Shown piece after piece: positions 59,170 to 64,000 of a DNA stretch of 64,000 bases (position 1 is its first letter; each line of letters opens with the position of its first letter). The stretch is from Chelativorans sp. YIM 93263 (GTDB lineage: Bacteria; Pseudomonadota; Alphaproteobacteria; Rhizobiales; Rhizobiaceae): contig NZ_JAKCWP010000005.1 of NCBI RefSeq assembly GCF_028767125.1, positions 124,001-188,000 of the forward strand, in the 5' to 3' direction. The position numbers and the translations under genes were made by a program. The notes under the pieces are model-generated. The model was given only the letters and a program-made list of their open reading frames with translations, was not told where the DNA came from and made no database searches.

Positions 59170-60378
59170 TTACTGGGTTACGAGCGGGCAGCCGCTTTCC
59201 GCAGGATTGATATAGGCTTCATCGCCCGGGATCGTAGCCAGCACGTTGAAGTAGTCCCAGGGCTCTTCGCTCTCGTCAGGGGACTTCACTTCAAGCAGGT
59301 ACATGTCCTTGATCATACGGCCATTGGCGCCCACTTTGCCGTTTTCGGCGAAGAAGTCGTTGACCGGCATCTCGTGCAGTTTCTCGGCCACGGCCTGCGT
59401 CGCGTCTGTTCCAGCTTCTTCGATCGCCTTCAGATATTGCAACACGGCCGAATAGGTGCCCGCGTGAATCATGTTCGGCATGCGGTCTGTCCGCTCGAAG
59501 AACCGGCGGGCAAATTCACGCGATTCGTCGTTGCGGTCCCAGTAATAGCCTTCCGTCAGGGTTAGGCCCTGAGCTGCTTCGAGACCAAGCCCGTGGACCT
59601 CAGCCAACGTGAACAGCAGCGCGGCAAGACGCTGGCCACCGGCAACAATGCCGAACTCGGCCGCCTGTTTGATGGCGTTCGATGTGTCCAGGCCGGCATT
59701 TGCCAGCCCGATCACTTTCGCACCGGAGGACTGCGCCTGCAGCAGGAAGGACGAGAAATCGGTCGTGGAGAGCGGGTGGCGCACCGACCCTAGAACTTCA
59801 CCGCCCCTGGATTCGACGAACTCACTCGTCTGCTCCTCGAGAGAGTAGCCGAACGCGTAATCGGCGGTCAGGAAGAACCAGGTGTCACCGCCTTGTTCCA
59901 CCAGGGCACCACCGGTACCGACAGCCAATGAATGGGTGTCATAGGCCCAGTGGAAACCATAGGGCGAGCACTGTTCCCCTGTCAGCTCGGTCGTCGCGGC
60001 GCCGGTGACGATATCGATTTTCTCTTTTTCCATGGAAATCCCCTGAACGGCGAGCGCGACCGATGAGGTGGTGAGTTCCATGATGGAATCCACCTGCTCG
60101 GTATCGTACCACTGGCGCGCGATATTCGCCGCGACGTCCGGCTTGTTCTGGTGGTCGGCGGTAATAACCTCGACGGGTGCGCCCAGCACCTCACCGCCGA
60201 AATCCTCAACTGCCATCTTAGCCGCCTCGAACGACCATACGCCGCCGAAGTCGGCATAAACGCCGGACTGGTCGTTCAGGATACCGATTTTCACAATGTC
60301 GTCGGAAACCTCCTGCGCATGCGCAGGAATCGCCGTCGCGGCCAGCAAGGCGGCCGAAGCAAACGCCAGTGTCTTCAT
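59170..60378 (-). CDS. Periplasmic binding protein of the Liv-type importer
   Basis: A 402-residue exported type I periplasmic binding protein. The signal peptide ends near PAHAQE (about residue 21). VKIGILNDQSGVYADFGG is the usual N-lobe opening of amide/branched-chain binders. It heads the operon, and its ligand determines what LivGFHM and the GMC enzyme act on. The sequence differs from LivJ/LivK and urea binders in ways I cannot interpret. The family spans amino acids, amides, aromatics and alcohols, so the ligand is unknown. Confidence 0.92.
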   Translation of the reverse strand: MKTLAFASAALLAATAIPAHAQEVSDDIVKIGILNDQSGVYADFGGVWSFEAAKMAVEDFGGEVLGAPVEVITADHQNKPDVAANIARQWYDTEQVDSIMELTTSSVALAVQGISMEKEKIDIVTGAATTELTGEQCSPYGFHWAYDTHSLAVGTGGALVEQGGDTWFFLTADYAFGYSLEEQTSEFVESRGGEVLGSVRHPLSTTDFSSFLLQAQSSGAKVIGLANAGLDTSNAIKQAAEFGIVAGGQRLAALLFTLAEVHGLGLEAAQGLTLTEGYYWDRNDESREFARRFFERTDRMPNMIHAGTYSAVLQYLKAIEEAGTDATQAVAEKLHEMPVNDFFAENGKVGANGRMIKDMYLLEVKSPDESEEPWDYFNVLATIPGDEAYINPAESGCPLVTQ

Positions 60379-60608
60379 AGATTATCCTCCCGTTTTGGTC
60401 TTCGTTATAGACAAGCACAATTCACGCGCCAAGCCACGAAACCCCGCGGCCTGATAATGCGGCAGAAGCAGAAGACGGCCCTGAGCATGCAACATGTCTC
60501 CTCCCAGGCCATCACATCCGTCCGCCGCAACACGGCTTGCCGATAAGTAGCATTGACGACCGGCCTCACAAACGTCCAATTACGCACAGAGCTTGATAGA
60601 AAACGAAC

Positions 60609-61520
60609 ATGCACCGATTCACCTGGGACGATCTGCAATTCTTTCTCGCCGTGGCCCGCACCGGCCAGCTTTCGGCGGCTGCGCGCAAACTGCGCACCAA
60701 TCACGCCACTGTCTCCCGCCGCATCGACAGGTTGGAACAGACCCTCATGGCGAAACTTTTCGAGCGAAATGCGCGCGGCTATGTTTTGACGGCGCTCGGC
60801 GAGCGGCTGATCGAGAACGCGGAGACGATCGAGCGCGAGGCGGAAAGATTTCACAAAGAGGCCGCCGGTGAAGCAGCGCCGGTCAACGGGGCGGTGCGTG
60901 TCAGCACGCTGGAAGGGTTCGGCAATTACTTTCTTGCCGATCGTCTGCCAAGTCTGGCTCGGTCACAGCCGGGACTCTCGTTCGAGGTCCTGACGATCCA
61001 GCAGATCGTGTCCCTTTCACGCCGGGAAGCGGATATAACGATCACGCTGACCGCGCCCAAAACCGGCCCATACCACACCGAGAAAGTCACGATGTACCGA
61101 CTGTTCGTCTATGGCAGGCGCGACTATCTCGACGCTCACCCGCCGATCACCTGCCACGCGGATCTCGCACGGCATTACTTTATCGGATACACCGAGGACA
61201 CCATCTTCACGCCTGGGCTCGACTACCATCGAGAACTCCTGCCGGGCGTGCGCGCGACATTCCAGAACTCAAGTATCCATGCCCAGCTCGCCGCTGCGCG
61301 CAGCGGGCTGGGACTATGCGTTCTGCCGCATTACATGGCCAGGCATTATCCCGAGCTCGTGCCTGTCATTCCTCGCCAAGTGCATCTGGAACGGGAATAC
61401 TGGGCAACCTGCCATCAGGATATGGCGGACGCGCCGCGCATTCGAACCCTCCGGAATTTCATCAGAAAGGAGGCGGCGAATGCCCGGCAGGATTTTCATG
61501 GAGATGTGCTCCTGGCGTGA
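60609..61520 (+). CDS. LysR-family regulator divergent from the Liv/GMC operon
   Basis: A 303-residue LysR-type protein. The N-terminal DNA-binding domain reads LQFFLAVARTGQLSAAARKL with NHATVSRRIDRLEQ; the H-T rather than P-A-S recognition helix is the GcvA-distant 'LysR group 8'-like form. The effector domain is shorter than average but complete. It diverges from the binding-protein gene across 230 bases and likely controls it. It ends 22 bases from the aspartokinase gene on the other strand. Confidence 0.9.
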   Translation: MHRFTWDDLQFFLAVARTGQLSAAARKLRTNHATVSRRIDRLEQTLMAKLFERNARGYVLTALGERLIENAETIEREAERFHKEAAGEAAPVNGAVRVSTLEGFGNYFLADRLPSLARSQPGLSFEVLTIQQIVSLSRREADITITLTAPKTGPYHTEKVTMYRLFVYGRRDYLDAHPPITCHADLARHYFIGYTEDTIFTPGLDYHRELLPGVRATFQNSSIHAQLAAARSGLGLCVLPHYMARHYPELVPVIPRQVHLEREYWATCHQDMADAPRIRTLRNFIRKEAANARQDFHGDVLLA

Positions 61521-61542
61521 ACCGCCAAGAGCAGAGTTTAGG

Positions 61543-63033
61543 CTAAGCGGCCTGCGCCAACGCACCTTCGCTTTCGCTTTCGATGAAAGCGTGGTGCAGC
61601 GCCTTTACGGCCTTTTCCCGGTCCTCGCTGGCGACGACGAACTGAACATCGACACCACGGCCGGTTTCCTGAGCCGAAATCGGTTCGATGCCGAGCTCCG
61701 AAAGCGCTGTGAGCCCCTTGTACATGATGTTGAGGCCTTTCAGGTCGCGGCCGATCACCGACACCATGCCGGCGCGACGGGTCGTGATCCGCGCGGAAGG
61801 ATACCGCTCGGCCAGATCCCGTTCGACACGGCGTATCGCCTTCAGCGGCGCCTCGATGTGGTGAACGATAGAGTTGGCGTTCGACACCTTGGACACGATG
61901 CGTATCCGATGGCGTGTCAGCACTTCCAGGATTGCCGCGTCGTATCCCTTCACGCCGACCATATCCTGCTCGAAAAGCTCCAGCGAGGTCACGGGCAGGC
62001 CGGTCACCATTTCCACGCCCGGCCCCTCGGCCGGTTCGGCGTCGATCAGCGTGCCAGGATCGTGCGGCTCGAAGGCGTTCGCCACGCGCAGCGGAACGCC
62101 TGCCTGGCGCAGCTTCTTCGCCGCCTTGGGATGGATCGCCTCCATGCCCATGTTCGACAGCTGGTCGGCGACGTCGTAATTCGTGCGGCCGATCTTGCGC
62201 ACGTTTTCGGTTCCCACCAGGCGCGGATCGGCGCTGGAAAGGTGGAATTCCTTGTGAATGATCGCCTCGCGCGCGCCGGTCAGAGCGGCAATGGTGGCAA
62301 ACGTCACCTCAGAATAGCCGCGGTCGAATTCGCGCATCAGCCCCTCGCGGCACTGTGCATAACCCGTAACGATGGGAAGCTCGCGCGCAAAATCCACGTC
62401 GGCAAAGGCGTTTTCGATCCGCTCGGCCAGATCCGGCTGGGACTCGTCGCGCCAGCCCGTCAGGTCGACGAAACGGGCGTTGACCCCATTGCGCCGCAGA
62501 AGCAGGGTAAGATTGTTCGCCGAATGCGCTTCACCCAGTGCCGACAGCATCTCGCGGATGGTCTGCATATGCTCGCCGAGCTGGAAGTGCCCGTAGGAGC
62601 ACAGGCGCTGCAGGTCTATCAGGCAGCCACGCGCACCCTCGACCCGCTCACGCACGAAATCGTCCGCAGCATTGCGGTCTCCGGCATCGTCGAAGATGTC
62701 GGCGTTGATTTCACGCATGGCGCGACTGACGCCGCTCAGCGCGTCCATCCACCCGTGATCGTTGTCGGCATGGGCGAAGAGCGCATAAACTCCGGGCTCG
62801 CTTGACTTCTTGTGCTCCAGGAGCTTGTCGGTAATGCCCGCGAAAGCGGAGACCACGAAGACACGCTGGTAGAGCGCCCCGTCGCTGCGCTTGCCTATGA
62901 GGATCGTGTCCAGCAACTCGCGCGCACGGGTCATCGACGTGCCGCCGATCTTCTCGACGGTGTGTTTGTTGCGCGCGTTTACTGGCGCGCCGCGGCTCTC
63001 CGCGACGCGTAGGTCTTCCGGTCGTGTGGTCAT
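61543..63033 (-). CDS. ask: Aspartate kinase of the ectoine-biosynthesis type
   Basis: A 496-residue cytoplasmic aspartokinase making aspartyl phosphate, the precursor of aspartate semialdehyde for ectoine. The catalytic start is KIGGTSM (family usual KFGGTS), with GYSEVTFATIAALTGA and EFHLSSADPRLV in the kinase fold and two C-terminal ACT domains (about 345-480). The sequence class and position directly after ectD identify the Ask_Ect group, which tends to be less sensitive to threonine/lysine feedback. It ends the operon. Confidence 0.93.
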   Translation of the reverse strand: MTTRPEDLRVAESRGAPVNARNKHTVEKIGGTSMTRARELLDTILIGKRSDGALYQRVFVVSAFAGITDKLLEHKKSSEPGVYALFAHADNDHGWMDALSGVSRAMREINADIFDDAGDRNAADDFVRERVEGARGCLIDLQRLCSYGHFQLGEHMQTIREMLSALGEAHSANNLTLLLRRNGVNARFVDLTGWRDESQPDLAERIENAFADVDFARELPIVTGYAQCREGLMREFDRGYSEVTFATIAALTGAREAIIHKEFHLSSADPRLVGTENVRKIGRTNYDVADQLSNMGMEAIHPKAAKKLRQAGVPLRVANAFEPHDPGTLIDAEPAEGPGVEMVTGLPVTSLELFEQDMVGVKGYDAAILEVLTRHRIRIVSKVSNANSIVHHIEAPLKAIRRVERDLAERYPSARITTRRAGMVSVIGRDLKGLNIMYKGLTALSELGIEPISAQETGRGVDVQFVVASEDREKAVKALHHAFIESESEGALAQAA

Positions 63034-63055
63034 ATCTTTAATTCGCTACCTTTCG

Positions 63056-63988
63056 TCAAACCAGCTTGCCGGTAATCACCTCGACCGGCTTCGCCTCGCC
63101 ACGCTGGGCGAGAAAGTCGGGACGCGGCTTCTTGGCCCCGAAGGGCTCCACAAGCTGGTTGGACATTGCATTGAACACGAAGAATGCGTTGGAGCGGGCA
63201 AAGGGCGTGATGTTGCCGTTCGAGCCATGCATCGTATTGCAGTCGAACAGCACCAGCGTACCGGCCTTGCCCGTCGCGGCGGTAACCCCGTACTCCGATG
63301 AGAGCTTGGTCAGCGCCTCATGCGAGGGCACACCGACCTCCTGCTTTTTCAGCGAGGATTTGTGGTTGTCCTCCGGTGTCTCGCCGGCGCAGGCGATGAA
63401 GGTTTTGTGCGAGCCGGGCATCAGCATGAGCGGACCGTTCAACGCGTCGTTGTCCGTCAGGAGCAGCGACGCGGAAATCGCGCGCATGCGCGGCATCCCG
63501 TCCTCAGCGTGCCAGGTCTCGAAATCCGAATGCCAGTAGAACTCTTTGCCGGTGAAACCGGGCTTGTAGTTGAGCCGCGACTGATGAACATAGACATCGT
63601 CGCCGAGCAGAAAGCTGACGATACCGGCCAGACGGCGGTCACACGCCAGGCGATCGAAGAGCGGGCTCTGCTCCGGCAGTTTGAAGATGGTGCGCACCTC
63701 GTCCGAGCCCGGCTCGGTAACGACGCTGTCATTAATCAGTGAGCGCTCGCCGCCGCGCAGTGCAGCGGATTCTGCCATCAGCGCCTTCACCTCTTCCTCG
63801 GTGAAGAGGTCCTTGAGCACGAGGAACCCGTCGCGGTCGAACTGATCGGCCTGTTGCGCCATCAGCGGTGCGTCGGGACGCCATTGGCTCCAGACCGTCT
63901 TGTCCTCCCTCGGCAGCCAACGTTCCTCAGAGAGACGAGTCGGATAGGGATCCGGTCTTCGTTCAGGTGCTTTGGTGATTGCAGACAT
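63056..63988 (-). CDS. ectD: Ectoine 5-hydroxylase
   Basis: A 310-residue Fe(II)/2-oxoglutarate dioxygenase that turns ectoine into 5-hydroxyectoine. The EctD consensus FYWHSDFETWHAEDGMP is present, giving iron ligands His153 and Asp155, with His254 in MHGSNGN as the third. AGGAG lies just before the ATG at the right edge of the window. Ask follows 22 bases later. Genes ectA, ectB and ectC, expected upstream in this arrangement, would be beyond position 64000. The product protects against salt, desiccation and heat. Confidence 0.96.
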   Translation of the reverse strand: MSAITKAPERRPDPYPTRLSEERWLPREDKTVWSQWRPDAPLMAQQADQFDRDGFLVLKDLFTEEEVKALMAESAALRGGERSLINDSVVTEPGSDEVRTIFKLPEQSPLFDRLACDRRLAGIVSFLLGDDVYVHQSRLNYKPGFTGKEFYWHSDFETWHAEDGMPRMRAISASLLLTDNDALNGPLMLMPGSHKTFIACAGETPEDNHKSSLKKQEVGVPSHEALTKLSSEYGVTAATGKAGTLVLFDCNTMHGSNGNITPFARSNAFFVFNAMSNQLVEPFGAKKPRPDFLAQRGEAKPVEVITGKLV

Positions 63989-64000
63989 GGTCTTTCTCCT

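Noticed and set aside
61111-62805. A 564-codon plus-strand frame overlapping the LysR gene and aspartokinase
   Set aside because: It overlaps two well-supported genes in wrong frames and has no recognisable domain.

Overview
The window looks like a chromosome or large-replicon segment of an alphaproteobacterium of the order Hyphomicrobiales, most likely Phyllobacteriaceae-like and salt-tolerant. This placement is an inference. It rests on GC-rich coding with strong GC/C-ending codons, rhizobial-style operons (SmoEFGK polyol uptake, TctCBA, Liv, BetC), a palindromic intergenic element of the rhizobial type at 39317-39372, an alphaproteobacterial anti-Shine-Dalgarno sRNA, and osmoadaptation genes (EctD plus the ectoine-type aspartokinase, choline sulfatase plus a BCCT carrier). 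I see no rRNA, tRNA, CRISPR array, insertion sequence, phage gene or origin.

Layout. 0.2-9.4 kb: a dedicated secretion island. A LuxR-type regulator and a small unknown protein diverge from an acidic, glycine-rich protein, a second protein built on a recurring I-x-Q-x-N-x3-D-x-D motif, a type I secretion ABC permease/ATPase and its HlyD-type adaptor. 9.7-12.5 kb: ThiI and a DUF475 membrane protein. 12.5-15.7 kb (minus): a sulfur operon with a periplasmic rhodanese, a YeeE/YedE transporter, a tiny Pro/Ala protein with four A-P-C motifs, and a histidine-rich unknown. 15.9-23.7 kb (minus): a seven-gene operon, tctC-tctB-tctA, an ASL-superfamily lyase, an M20 amidohydrolase, an MmgE/PrpD protein and a GNAT, which looks like a catabolic pathway for an N-substituted aspartate (iminodisuccinate-like). 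24.4-26.2 kb: an EF-hand secreted protein, a three-hairpin anti-SD sRNA and an L,D-transpeptidase.

26.5-33.6 kb: an aconitase with an unusual tail, a FAD/Rieske oxidoreductase, two small membrane proteins and a gamma-glutamyltransferase. 33.7-38.4 kb: LysR, choline sulfatase and BCCT transporter, a choline-sulfate/betaine osmoprotection unit. 38.5-43.3 kb: singletons (Tat-exported MBL hydrolase, DUF21 protein, SMR transporter, LLM oxidoreductase, PQQ sugar dehydrogenase). 43.6-53.5 kb: a complete sorbitol/mannitol operon (SorC-type regulator, binding protein, two permeases, ATPase, sorbitol dehydrogenase, mannitol dehydrogenase, HAD phosphatase, FGGY kinase). 54.2-60.4 kb (minus): a Liv-type ABC importer with a GMC oxidoreductase, facing a LysR gene. 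61.5-64.0 kb (minus): ask_ect and ectD, the distal end of an ectoine operon whose ectABC genes would lie beyond the right edge.

The best candidates for undescribed biology are the secretion island with two co-encoded non-RTX putative substrates, the A-P-C cysteine protein in the sulfur operon, and the TctCBA/lyase/PrpD/M20 operon.
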